From contig DCDG01000028.1 of assembly GCA_002316315.1 (NCBI GenBank), positions 1 through 55,769 on the forward strand: a DNA stretch of 55,769 nucleotides, in the 5' to 3' direction. This document shows, in pieces, positions 14,947 through 23,433 of the stretch. Position 1 is the stretch's first letter. Every line of letters begins with the position of its first letter. This stretch comes from Candidatus Aminicenantes bacterium UBA1061. Its GTDB lineage: Bacteria > Acidobacteriota > Aminicenantia > Aminicenantales > Saccharicenantaceae. Both the position numbers and the translations under genes were made by a program. The notes beneath the pieces are model-generated. The model saw only the letters and a list, made by a program, of their open reading frames with translations, had not been told where the DNA came from and searched no databases.

Positions 14947-16347
14947 ATGAAGGTAATCGTCATCGGGGGCGGGCCGGCCGGTCTTACTGCTGCCTATGAG
15001 TTAGCCAAAAATGGCCAGGAAGTTCTAGTTTTCGAAAAAGACTCTCAGGTGGGCGGCATATCGAAAACTATAAACTACAAGGGATATCTTTTTGATCTGG
15101 GTGGGCACCGGTTCTTTACGAAATTTCCTGAAGTCCAGAAAATCTGGCAAGAAGTTCTGCCTAATGATTTTTTAACCCGCCCTCGCCTTTCCAGGATTTA
15201 TTACCGGGGAAAATTTTTCTATTACCCAATTAAGCCTTTTAATGCCCTTTGGAATCTTGGCCCTCTTACTGCCTCCTCATCAGTGTTCAGCTACTTTAAA
15301 GCTCGCCTAAAACCCTATCCGAATCCTACCAGCTTCGAGGAGTGGGTTGTTAACCAGTTCGGCCGCCAGCTCTACGAAATATTTTTTAAAACTTACACAG
15401 AAAAGGTCTGGGGAGTTCCCTGCCAGCAAATAAGCGCCGACTGGGCAGCCCAGAGGATTCAAGGGCTTTCCTTGATCACAGCCGTCCTCAATGCTTTTGG
15501 GCTGACCGGCAAGCAAAAGGTTCGGACACTTATAGACGAGTTTCAATATCCCAGAAAAGGACCTGGCCAGTTCTGGGAAACAACCGCCGAAGCAATTCAG
15601 AGCTATGGGGGAAAAGTGGAGCTGAGAAGCGAAGCTGTTGAAATAAATGTCAAGTCTGCCGACGACTTCTTGGTCAAGATTAATCACAATGGTTCTTTAG
15701 AAGAGATAAAGGCAGACGCTATCATTTCTTCCATGCCCCTCTCTGAATTAATTCTATCTTTAAGACCATATCCACCCCAAGACGTAATTCAGGCCGCAAG
15801 AAGACTCAGCTACCGTGACTTTTTTACAGTAGGCCTGGTGGTTAATAAGGAAAATATTTTCCCGGATAACTGGATTTACATCCATTCTCCAGAGATAAAA
15901 GCCGGGAGATTGCAAAATTTCAAAAACTGGAACCCGGAAATGGTACCTGATCTGGCAACTACCTCTTTAGGTCTTGAGTTTTTCTGCTTCGCTTCAGATC
16001 CAGCTTGGACGCAACCTGAAAATAACCTGATAGATATGGCCAGCGAAGATTTAGTTAATCTGAACTTTGCCCAAAGAGAAGATATAGCGGACGCCGTGGT
16101 TATCAGGGTACCGAAGGCCTATCCAGTTTATTTGCCCGATTATCAAGCCAATGTAAAGATAATTAAGGATTACTTAGGAAAATTGCCCGGGCTTCAGACC
16201 ATCGGCCGGAACGGGCTCCATCGCTATAACAATCAGGATCATTCCATGATGACTGGCCTCTACGCCGCCTGGAACTTAAAGGGACAAAATCACTCAGTCT
16301 GGGACGTTAACGCAGAAGAAGAATATCATGAAATCCAGCGGGATTAG
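14947..16347 (+). CDS. FAD-dependent oxidoreductase, UDP-galactopyranose-mutase-like
   Basis: A 466-residue protein opening with a dinucleotide-binding motif VIVIGGGPAGLTAAYELAKN, then VGGISKTINYKGYLFDLGGH and, at the C-terminus, QDHSMMTGLYAAWNL, a signature of the HemY/UDP-galactopyranose-mutase-like group often found beside glycosyltransferase genes. Its likely job is redox or ring-form change of an activated sugar or a lipid carrier; the exact substrate cannot be read from the sequence. It starts 15 bases after the membrane glycosyltransferase with an AAGGAG site, so the two form an operon. Confidence 0.8.
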   Translation: MKVIVIGGGPAGLTAAYELAKNGQEVLVFEKDSQVGGISKTINYKGYLFDLGGHRFFTKFPEVQKIWQEVLPNDFLTRPRLSRIYYRGKFFYYPIKPFNALWNLGPLTASSSVFSYFKARLKPYPNPTSFEEWVVNQFGRQLYEIFFKTYTEKVWGVPCQQISADWAAQRIQGLSLITAVLNAFGLTGKQKVRTLIDEFQYPRKGPGQFWETTAEAIQSYGGKVELRSEAVEINVKSADDFLVKINHNGSLEEIKADAIISSMPLSELILSLRPYPPQDVIQAARRLSYRDFFTVGLVVNKENIFPDNWIYIHSPEIKAGRLQNFKNWNPEMVPDLATTSLGLEFFCFASDPAWTQPENNLIDMASEDLVNLNFAQREDIADAVVIRVPKAYPVYLPDYQANVKIIKDYLGKLPGLQTIGRNGLHRYNNQDHSMMTGLYAAWNLKGQNHSVWDVNAEEEYHEIQRD

Positions 16348-16377
16348 CTAAGCTAAGATAAAAACTATTTAACTCTT

Positions 16378-16803
16378 TTAGTGGGCAAAGACATATTTTT
16401 TTCTCATACCGAAATTCCAGACCAGAATAATAACTACGGCCACGGCTTTAGCCACCATATAGTATAATCCTACTTCCTCTACCAATAGCCAGATAATAAC
16501 CTCATTCAATATCAGGCCGCCAATACCTATAACCACAAATAAAATTATTTCTTTTTTGACTCTTCCTGTGCTTTCAAATATCCAGGCAATGCACAAGAGA
16601 TAATTGGTGGTAACACCAAGAATGAAAGCAATAGCCGCCGAGATTAGATAATTTAGGCCCATAATTGAAGTAAGAATATAAAGCGAGCCCATATCAACAA
16701 TAGTTGCGGCTCCCCCAACGAAAATGTATCGGAAAAACTGAATTCTTGTGTCATGGTTTTTTTCTAAAAATAACTTTTTTACGAGTTCATTGATATTTTC
16801 CAC
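16378..16803 (-). CDS. GtrA-like membrane protein
   Basis: A 141-residue protein with four membrane segments (for example YIFVGGAATIVDMGSLYILT and AFILGVTTNYLLCIAWIF), the GtrA/DPMS1-like pattern. Relatives are thought to move polyprenyl-phosphate-linked sugars across the membrane, which fits the neighbouring GT-C enzyme that would use them. The start is GTG at 16803 with GAGGA upstream. The gene faces the FAD oxidoreductase, separated by 30 bases. Confidence 0.8.
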   Translation of the reverse strand: MENINELVKKLFLEKNHDTRIQFFRYIFVGGAATIVDMGSLYILTSIMGLNYLISAAIAFILGVTTNYLLCIAWIFESTGRVKKEIILFVVIGIGGLILNEVIIWLLVEEVGLYYMVAKAVAVVIILVWNFGMRKKYVFAH

Positions 16804-16821
16804 TTTGGATTAATCCTCTAA

Positions 16822-16835
16822 GTTCCAGCTGGAAC
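16822..16835. promoter_or_regulatory. Perfect palindrome before the GtrA-like gene
   Basis: GTTCCAGCTGGAAC, a 14-base perfect palindrome that lies 19 bases upstream of the GTG start. Possible operator or leader stem. Confidence 0.35.
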
Positions 16836-16856
16836 AAATCTGGTAAAGCAACCTAG

Positions 16857-16958
16857 CTACCAAATAGCAAGCGTATATAACCAAATATATCTATCCTTCT
16901 CGGTTAAAACTTCTGTTAACGATCCTTCCAGTAATGTCTTATAATTTGCTTGAACCAT
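16857..16958 (-). CDS. Small 33-residue frame upstream of the GtrA-like gene
   Basis: An ATG preceded by AAAGGAGG at ideal distance opens a frame encoding MVQANYKTLLEGSLTEVLTE plus 13 more residues, then TAG. The ribosome site is too good to ignore, but the product matches nothing that I recognise. It could be a small protein, a leader peptide for the GtrA-like gene, or the start of a gene truncated by deletion. Confidence 0.4.
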   Translation of the reverse strand: MVQANYKTLLEGSLTEVLTEKDRYIWLYTLAIW

Positions 16959-17079
16959 CGCAAATGTCCTCCTTTTATTCAGATTAATGCCTTTTAAAGG
17001 AGATTTCAAAATTACGCACTCCTCTAGAGCAAATTACGAACTACCTTAAACATGAGAATCTCATTTTCAAATCCAAAAC

Positions 17080-19434
17080 TTATTCTCGCTTGGCTGTGTG
17101 AATTCGTAAATCAGTTAGGAACACGAGCTCTGCTTCCTTCTTGCCTCTATTTTGTTTGAAAGGAATATATTCTTCTTTTTTGACATCTAAAACTCCAAAA
17201 TAGACAGCTACTTCTCCCGCTGGCCAATCATCTGGGACAACAAAAATTGATTCGGCGGTAGTATACTCCCCTGGCTTTAGTTTTTCGAGGATAACTCTGG
17301 GCGAAAGAGTCTGTATCGCTTCCTGTCCATTCCCTTTATGCTTAAAAACAGTCATTAACCTTAGTGGTTTTTTTATCTTATTCTCTATCCTGAACCCGAC
17401 TCTTACTGAGACAGTCCTGTTAGGCTCGACATCTTCTGGAAAAATGCCGAACCCATAAGCAGAGACAAGGTCAGAAAAATTGGCTTCAATTGTCTTGATA
17501 TAATCTTCTTTCCGGTCAAGCTTTAAGTTCTGTTCTGCTTTCTTTCTCCACTCTTTATATTGCTGGCACTCGACCAGGGCCCACCTTTCCAACTCCTGGG
17601 AGTGATTTCCTATCTCACTTTGTCCGAATTTCTTTGACTCATAAAGATTCTCTTTGTCCTCAGGATCGTTATAATTATCATAAATCTCTGGTAAGGGATT
17701 CATTTTCATAAAAATATACTTATACCTTCCCTCTCTCATTCCCAGACAGATATCTTTTGACCAGCCAGAAAAATATAATTTTCTGTTCTCATCAACTGGC
17801 CTGAGAAAACTCTCCCCGATAAAGCTGCCTTCTTTAACTTTAAGCCCGAGAAGGTCGCAGACAGTTGGTGGCACATCGAGGATTGACCTCACTCCCTTAA
17901 TAACACCGGGTTGTTTTATCAGGGCCGGAGCATAGACCAGCCCGGCTACTCTCATCCCTTCTTCCCATAAAGTAAAGTTATGTCCTTCCCTTCCATGTTC
18001 ACCAAAAGCCTCTCCATGATCTCCCAGGATAATGAAGACCGTCTTTTCAAGCAATCCGCGCTTTCTGAATTCTTCAAAAAGCTGGCTTAAGAAGTAATCA
18101 GTATATTTGACCGCATTAAGATAACGGTTTTGATTTTCTTTTCCTACTTTATAATCTTTTTCTGGAAAGCTGGGAGGAAAGCCATATTCGTGATGGCTGC
18201 TCAAGGTTAGATAGGTCAGAAAAAAGGGTTTATCAGGCTCGGCTTCAATCCACTTCAGACTAGGTTTGAGCATCATCATCTCTTCTTTACCAAAATAGTT
18301 AACATTGGCGAAACCTTCATCAGGAAGCTCAAAAAGACCAAAATAATCATCATATCCAAGATTAGCTACAACGGATGGCCTCTCCTCATAGTTGTTGGCC
18401 GTCTGGAAAAAGGCCGTGCGATAACCAAATTCTTTTAAAAGATAAGGCAAGCTCTTGGGTGGAATAATCCCGGGAATTGCTTCATAGACATCAGGTTGAA
18501 GATAGGGATAAATCCCGGCCACAATCGGAATGAGGGCCTTAGTGGTATGAGGCACAACTGAATAAAGCCTTTCTACTGTGAGGCCTTTTTTAGATAAATC
18601 TTCCAAAAAAGGCGTTACCCCCCATTTGGGGTTATAGACATCACAATATTTATAGCTCAACGATTCAAAGATAATTAAGACAACGTTCAGTCGGTTAAAG
18701 GAAGGACCAGCTTCCAGAACAATAGGGGCATCAGTTCTTTCTTCAGGCTTAATATTAATCAAATCGGGCTTTTCTTTCTCGGGGAGGAAACTTTTGACCA
18801 GCTCTATCACAGGAACTTCTGTAATTGAAGTATTAACTGCCCCGGTCAGAGGGCTCATGACACCAGCTTCCAGGAAGATCAATAATATTACCATCAGGGC
18901 GATAGCCACTCTTTTTAAGTTATGATGATTGGATAATGGCAGTTTCCTTAAAATCTTATCCCAGGGTAAAAAGGTAAAAGCTAAGAACAAGCCTGTAATA
19001 ATAACGACGATTATGGCCTTAGGATCTTTGAGCACCGTCAAAATCATCTGGTTAACTTCCCCAGGATTTTTCAGATAATTCTGGATGTAATCACGATTAA
19101 GGCCAAAGCCGGTTATAGTAAACAAAACCAATTGAGCAATAATCGCTAAGGAAGCAATAATCCCAGATAGAGCATAAATGATATTAAGAGTTTTCCGAAA
19201 GGTCTTACCACCCACAAAGTGAGGTAGAACAATGAGGAACAATGAAATAATAATCAACCAGAGAATGTCGGTTCGAGAAACGCGAAGGACATCCAGAAAG
19301 GACTCATACGAACCAGCCTGCTTAAGCATAAAATATTTGGAGGCAAGAGTCTCCAGAAGCAACAGGCTGGAAATGCCGATAACCGGGATAGCTTTAGTTA
19401 GAGATATTTTGTCTAATATCTTCTCGATTTTCAT
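17080..19434 (-). CDS. LtaS-like membrane phosphotransferase (sulfatase fold)
   Basis: A 784-residue protein. Five membrane segments fill residues 15-215. A sulfatase-fold catalytic domain follows: NVVLIIFESLSYKYCDV (metal Glu), VPHTTKALIPIVAGIYP (Thr nucleophile region) and IILGDHGEAFGEHGREGHNF (metal Asp/His). This is the layout of lipoteichoic acid synthase and phosphoethanolamine/phosphoglycerol transferases. The last 150 residues look like an extra beta-rich domain (VRVGFRIENKIKKPLRLMTV). It probably adds a phospho-alcohol group to a surface glycan or lipid. It is separated from the prepilin gene by a strong terminator. Confidence 0.8.
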   Translation of the reverse strand: MKIEKILDKISLTKAIPVIGISSLLLLETLASKYFMLKQAGSYESFLDVLRVSRTDILWLIIISLFLIVLPHFVGGKTFRKTLNIIYALSGIIASLAIIAQLVLFTITGFGLNRDYIQNYLKNPGEVNQMILTVLKDPKAIIVVIITGLFLAFTFLPWDKILRKLPLSNHHNLKRVAIALMVILLIFLEAGVMSPLTGAVNTSITEVPVIELVKSFLPEKEKPDLINIKPEERTDAPIVLEAGPSFNRLNVVLIIFESLSYKYCDVYNPKWGVTPFLEDLSKKGLTVERLYSVVPHTTKALIPIVAGIYPYLQPDVYEAIPGIIPPKSLPYLLKEFGYRTAFFQTANNYEERPSVVANLGYDDYFGLFELPDEGFANVNYFGKEEMMMLKPSLKWIEAEPDKPFFLTYLTLSSHHEYGFPPSFPEKDYKVGKENQNRYLNAVKYTDYFLSQLFEEFRKRGLLEKTVFIILGDHGEAFGEHGREGHNFTLWEEGMRVAGLVYAPALIKQPGVIKGVRSILDVPPTVCDLLGLKVKEGSFIGESFLRPVDENRKLYFSGWSKDICLGMREGRYKYIFMKMNPLPEIYDNYNDPEDKENLYESKKFGQSEIGNHSQELERWALVECQQYKEWRKKAEQNLKLDRKEDYIKTIEANFSDLVSAYGFGIFPEDVEPNRTVSVRVGFRIENKIKKPLRLMTVFKHKGNGQEAIQTLSPRVILEKLKPGEYTTAESIFVVPDDWPAGEVAVYFGVLDVKKEEYIPFKQNRGKKEAELVFLTDLRIHTAKRE

Positions 19435-19521
19435 TCTTAGCCTATTATAACCATAAACAGTTCAGCAACTTAAAGTTTTGTTAGATTAAGAAATCACGAA
19501 ACTTGATCAATTTTAAATAAA

Positions 19522-19547
19522 AAAAGGGCGGCCGAAGCCGCCCTTTT
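19522..19547 (-). terminator. Terminator of the prepilin gene
   Basis: On the minus strand GGGCGGC-TTCG-GCCGCCC is followed by a run of seven T. The stem extends to 11 bp with the flanking A/T pairs and has a stable UUCG loop. It lies 25 bases after the prepilin stop. Confidence 0.9.
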
Positions 19548-19571
19548 CTTAATTTCAGATTCGAGGGCTGA

Positions 19572-20129
19572 TCAGGTTCCTGTGCCGACTCCTGCCTTAG
19601 GACCTACCACTATGTTGCCATTCCAATTGACTATATCTTCATTGAAATCCTTCATGGCTTTAACTTCATAGAGACCAGTTGTTGGATCAGTCAGGTTATA
19701 CTTATAGGTTGGGCCTTCAGTATTATCCCGTCCATATGATCCCACGACATAATCATCATTTCCCCATTCATCTCCACTTGGAAGAGCAATGCCGAATTTG
19801 CCTTCACAAGCATCTCTTGTGAACACCTGAAAAGGATTGCCCCACTGATCATTGATAGGAACGATCTTTAGATAAAATCCCTGCAAGGCTGTAACGATAG
19901 TATCTCCTGTGGCTTTAAGCTCGCCAGTATGAGTAGGCACATTCCCTCGTTCAGTAACATAATCCATCATGCCGGTGGCAATGGTGTTGATGTCCTTAAC
20001 GGTGCCTTTCTGTTTGGCTTTCTGCAGGGCGGACATGGCATTGGGGATCAGTAATGCGGCCAGAATTCCGATAATGGCCACGACGATGAGCATTTCGATG
20101 AGGGTGAATCCTCTCATCTTTCTTAACAT
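19572..20129 (-). CDS. pilA: Type IV prepilin / GspG-like pseudopilin
   Basis: A 185-residue prepilin. The N-terminus MLRKMRGFTLIEMLIVVAII gives a short positive leader cut between Gly7 and Phe8, then the hydrophobic stem with Glu at +5. The C-terminal part (NDQWGNPFQVF, then SGDEWGNDDYVVGSYGRDN) resembles the calcium-binding end of GspG major pseudopilins, so it may be a pilin of the PulG type. GGAGG lies before the ATG. A sigma-54 promoter upstream and the adjacent pilR gene indicate regulated expression; the pil assembly ATPases lie upstream in the same cluster. Confidence 0.85.
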   Translation of the reverse strand: MLRKMRGFTLIEMLIVVAIIGILAALLIPNAMSALQKAKQKGTVKDINTIATGMMDYVTERGNVPTHTGELKATGDTIVTALQGFYLKIVPINDQWGNPFQVFTRDACEGKFGIALPSGDEWGNDDYVVGSYGRDNTEGPTYKYNLTDPTTGLYEVKAMKDFNEDIVNWNGNIVVGPKAGVGTGT

Positions 20130-20201
20130 TTTAATACCTCCTAATTTCTCGCCGACTATCCGCCGGCTGAGATGTTATTAATTTTCGTTCATCTATTTAA
20201 G

Positions 20202-20218
20202 ATGCAAGTTATGTGCCA
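20202..20218 (-). promoter_or_regulatory. Sigma-54 promoter of the prepilin gene
   Basis: On the minus strand TGGCAC-ATAAC-TTGCAT, the full -24/-12 consensus with the correct five-base gap. Transcription would start near 20190, about 60 bases before the ATG. Confidence 0.9.
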
Positions 20219-20289
20219 GCTTTGTTTTTTCTGCTAAGTTATTAATTATCAAGCACTTACCAATCATGTCCATTCCCCGCCAGCCTCGA

Positions 20290-20330
20290 TTCTGACACAA
20301 TTTGTCAGAAATGCCTGCCAAAGTTTGGCA
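20290..20330 (-). promoter_or_regulatory. Upstream activator sites for PilR (two palindromes)
   Basis: TTCTGACA-N5-TGTCAGAA (20290-20310) and the perfect palindrome TGCCAAAGTTTGGCA (20316-20330) lie 72-128 bases upstream of the -24 box, the normal place for enhancer sites. The first has the TGTC half-sites described for PilR in other bacteria. Confidence 0.65.
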
Positions 20331-20418
20331 CTCTGGTCTTGAACATTATTAAGTATCGCTCCCATTTCAGAGTAAACTTCGGCTAAAGTTATCATAAAAG
20401 GCGAGAAAAGTCGACAAT

Positions 20419-21918
20419 TCATCTGCCTCTGCCCCGCTCCGGCTCTTTGACCGCTGCTCTTCCGTTATTCATCAGGGGAACAGGCGGTTCATCGCCGGCC
20501 AACCCGTTTGCGCCCAGCTCTTCGCCTTCTTCCTCACCGTTTAAATCACTCACCCGTGGCTTTAATCCATATTTATTGATCAAATAGCGAAGCGTCCGGT
20601 AGCTTACGCCGAGCCTCGGGGCAGCGTCTTTTATCTTCCCACCGCTCAGCTCAAGCGCTTTGATAATATATCTTTTGGCAATATCGTCGAGGTACTCATT
20701 TAAATTAAAGCCGGCTCTGAGGTCAACCTGCCGGCCATTATGATTGGCCTGGCTGATCATCTCCGGCGGCAAACAGGCCGGGGTTACTGTCTCCCGGTCC
20801 TCAATAGCTACAATTCTTTCAATCACATTCTCGAGTTCCCGGATATTTCCCGGCCAGCTATAAGACTCAAATAGGCTGATAACATCGGGGGCCAGCCGCT
20901 TCATCTTTTTCCCCATCTGCTGGCAGTATTTCTGGAGGAAATGCTGAACCAGAAGTGGGATATCTTCGGTTCTTTTCCGGAGAGGCGGCATTTCGAACGA
21001 AATCACATTGAGCCGGTAGTAAAGGTCTTCCCGGAATTTTCCTTCCTCAATCCGGCGCTTTAAATCCTGATTGGTGGCGGCAATTAAGCGGACATCAACC
21101 GGAATCTCATCCGTTCCGCCGACCCGCCTGATCTTTCTTTCCTGCAGGGCCCGCAGCAGCTTGACCTGCGTCCAGGGGGACATTTCGGCTATTTCATCGA
21201 GGAAAAGCGTCCCTTTGTGGGCGACCTCAAACATGCCTTTCTTATCGGAGATAGCCCCGGTAAACGATCCCTTGGTGTGACCGAAAAGCTCGCTTTCGAG
21301 GAGATTCTCGGGCAGGGCGGCGCAGTTAATGGTGACAAAGGGCTTGTCTTTCCGCCGGCTTAGATTATGAATCGCCCGGGCAGCCATTTCCTTGCCGGTG
21401 CCGCTTTCTCCAGTAATCAGTACGGTGCTGTCGGTGCCAGCCACCTTATCGATTAAGACATAGATTTCCTGCATCAGGCGGCTCTTGCCGATCATATTTT
21501 CGAATTTGTATTTATCCTTGAGGTCTTTCTTAAGGAGGATATTCTCCAGCTCTAAGTGCTTCCGCTCGAGACCCCGGGCCACCAGAATCTTAAGTTCCTC
21601 AATATCAAAGGGCTTAACGATGTAATCCAGAGCCCCGGCCTTAAGGGCTTCCACCGCCTGTTGAATGCTGCCGTAAGCCGTGATGACGATAACCGGTGTC
21701 TCCGGTTGATTCTCTTTGACGTATTTAAGAATCTCCATGCCGCTTAAGTGGGGCATCCTGATATCGGTTATAACCAGGTCAACAGTGTTATTGGTTAAAA
21801 TGTCCAGGGCCTCCGCTCCCGAGGCCGCCGTTTTTACTTCATAGCCTTCTTTTTTAAACATCAGGCTCAGAACATCAAGCAAGCTCTTTTCATCATCTAT
21901 GATAAGTAAGGTGTCCAT
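20419..21918 (-). CDS. pilR: PilR, sigma-54-dependent response regulator
   Basis: A 499-residue NtrC-family activator. Residues 1-120 are the receiver (LLIIDDEKS, ITDIRMP with the phospho-Asp, VKPF Lys). The AAA+ domain has Walker A GESGTGKE, the sigma-54 contact loop read as GSFTGA, and Walker B LFLDEIAEM. A Fis-type helix-turn-helix follows (IKDAAPRLGVSYRTLRYLIN), then a 50-residue extension. It starts 20 bases after pilS and precedes the sigma-54 promoter of the prepilin gene, its most likely target. Confidence 0.9.
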   Translation of the reverse strand: MDTLLIIDDEKSLLDVLSLMFKKEGYEVKTAASGAEALDILTNNTVDLVITDIRMPHLSGMEILKYVKENQPETPVIVITAYGSIQQAVEALKAGALDYIVKPFDIEELKILVARGLERKHLELENILLKKDLKDKYKFENMIGKSRLMQEIYVLIDKVAGTDSTVLITGESGTGKEMAARAIHNLSRRKDKPFVTINCAALPENLLESELFGHTKGSFTGAISDKKGMFEVAHKGTLFLDEIAEMSPWTQVKLLRALQERKIRRVGGTDEIPVDVRLIAATNQDLKRRIEEGKFREDLYYRLNVISFEMPPLRKRTEDIPLLVQHFLQKYCQQMGKKMKRLAPDVISLFESYSWPGNIRELENVIERIVAIEDRETVTPACLPPEMISQANHNGRQVDLRAGFNLNEYLDDIAKRYIIKALELSGGKIKDAAPRLGVSYRTLRYLINKYGLKPRVSDLNGEEEGEELGANGLAGDEPPVPLMNNGRAAVKEPERGRGR

Positions 21919-21938
21919 TGTCCTCTTCCTTTTTTAAT

Positions 21939-23231
21939 TTAATTTATCTGTTGATTGGCTCTTATGACCTTTTCATCGATAAGGGGCAAAGTGATGATAA
22001 TTTCTGTGCCGCGGCCTTCCTCCGAGTTGACCTGAATTTTCCCGCCATAATCCTCAACCAGCCGCTTGACGGTGGCCAGACCCAGCCCACGCCCCTCGCC
22101 AAAGCCCGAGTAAAAAGGCACAAAGAGATTTTCCTTGTCTTTCTCGCTCATGCCCCGGCCCGTATCAGAAACAACGATTTTCAGGCCGTCGCGCTTTGAG
22201 TTATAAAAGTTCAGGCTGAGGCGCCCGCCCTCCGGCATGGCTTTGACCGCATTTTTGACCAGGTTCCAGAAAATCTGTTTGAAGTGATTGGGATTGCCGT
22301 AATAGGTAATTTTTCGGACGAGGTAATTCCCCTCGACCCGAATTTTTTCCCCATCGAGGTCTCCACCGCTTCTCAGCATTTCGAGGGTTTCGTGGAGAAG
22401 CATGCCCAGATCGATCTCGGTAAACATTTTTTTGGAGGGGGCGGAAAAATCCAGGAATTGTTCCAGGAGCTGTGAGACCCGGTTTGACTCCCTGACGATA
22501 ATCTCCATGAGCCGGGCCCGCTCGCCATTGCCATTCATTTCTGCCTTGAGCATCTGAACAGCGCTGGAAATAGAAGCCAGAGGATTTCTTATCTCATGAG
22601 CCAGGGTGGCTGACAGACGCCCGGCCTCGGCCAGCCTCTCCCTTAAGATGAGCTCCTTCTGGGCCTGAACCAGAGCCTGTCTTGTTTTCCGCAGGTTTTT
22701 CGAAAGATAACTCATGAAAAAGGCGACGGCAAAAAATATAGCCCAGGCTAAAATCAGGTTGAATAAAACCGTTCCAAAGGGGAGGTTACTGGCCTCCTCT
22801 TTATTAAAATGAGGAATAAAACCGAAATAAGTCCCATCCACCAGAACACCAAAAAGAATGGCCGACAGGGCCGCGGCTAAATAAGTCGCCTTAACCGAAA
22901 TGACCAGGCTGGCAGCAATAATGGCAAAAATATAGAGAAAATAAGTTGAAGTGGTGACGCCTTCCGAAATATAAACCAGAAAGGTGATGAGTAAAAGGTC
23001 CATAATAAGCTGCAGATAGGCCTGGCCGGTGAGCCATTTCCCCCAGAGATAAAGAAGATAATAGATAAACGACAGGCCATAAAAGCCCGCTATAGCATAA
23101 AGAAAAACTGGCGGGAAAGGATTGCCGGTAGAATACTGAATGATTAAAGCCGCAATTAAAATGCAGGTAATAATGAGCAGACGGAATAAGATATAGCGGA
23201 GAAGGTCTTTCTTTTCGACAGTTTCAGCCAT
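21939..23231 (-). CDS. pilS: PilS sensor histidine kinase
   Basis: A 430-residue membrane kinase. Six membrane segments fill residues 12-180. The HisKA motif is LSATLAHEIRNPLASISSAV with the phospho-His, and the ATPase domain shows NLVKNAVKAMPEGG (N box), VVSDTGRGM and GRGLGLATVKRLV. The six-segment sensor is typical of PilS, which reads pilin levels in the membrane in known systems. It forms a two-gene unit with pilR. Confidence 0.88.
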   Translation of the reverse strand: MAETVEKKDLLRYILFRLLIITCILIAALIIQYSTGNPFPPVFLYAIAGFYGLSFIYYLLYLWGKWLTGQAYLQLIMDLLLITFLVYISEGVTTSTYFLYIFAIIAASLVISVKATYLAAALSAILFGVLVDGTYFGFIPHFNKEEASNLPFGTVLFNLILAWAIFFAVAFFMSYLSKNLRKTRQALVQAQKELILRERLAEAGRLSATLAHEIRNPLASISSAVQMLKAEMNGNGERARLMEIIVRESNRVSQLLEQFLDFSAPSKKMFTEIDLGMLLHETLEMLRSGGDLDGEKIRVEGNYLVRKITYYGNPNHFKQIFWNLVKNAVKAMPEGGRLSLNFYNSKRDGLKIVVSDTGRGMSEKDKENLFVPFYSGFGEGRGLGLATVKRLVEDYGGKIQVNSEEGRGTEIIITLPLIDEKVIRANQQIN

Positions 23232-23293
23232 AACTATTTACCTCAGAAATTCCCTCTTCGCTCCCTTCTTAACCCGCTCCCGTTATCTTTTCC

Positions 23294-23314
23294 TCTGGAG
23301 CCTTAAGCTCCAGA
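23294..23314. repeat. Hairpin between pilC and pilS
   Basis: TCTGGAGC-CTTAA-GCTCCAGA, an 8-bp perfect stem, lies in the 200-base gap between pilC and pilS. Its T-rich side is on the plus strand, so it is a poor terminator for pilC. It may be a processing or attenuation stem in the pil transcript. Confidence 0.4.
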
Positions 23315-23433
23315 TTTTAAATTTTAAAGGGCAGCTGGCGAACCCACAGCCAGGCAGCTTTTTATTCGGAGACAAGGCTGCTGGCCGCTCGCTTTGCCCA
23401 TCTTCATCTCGATTTTTTTCCTCCGGCCCTTGT

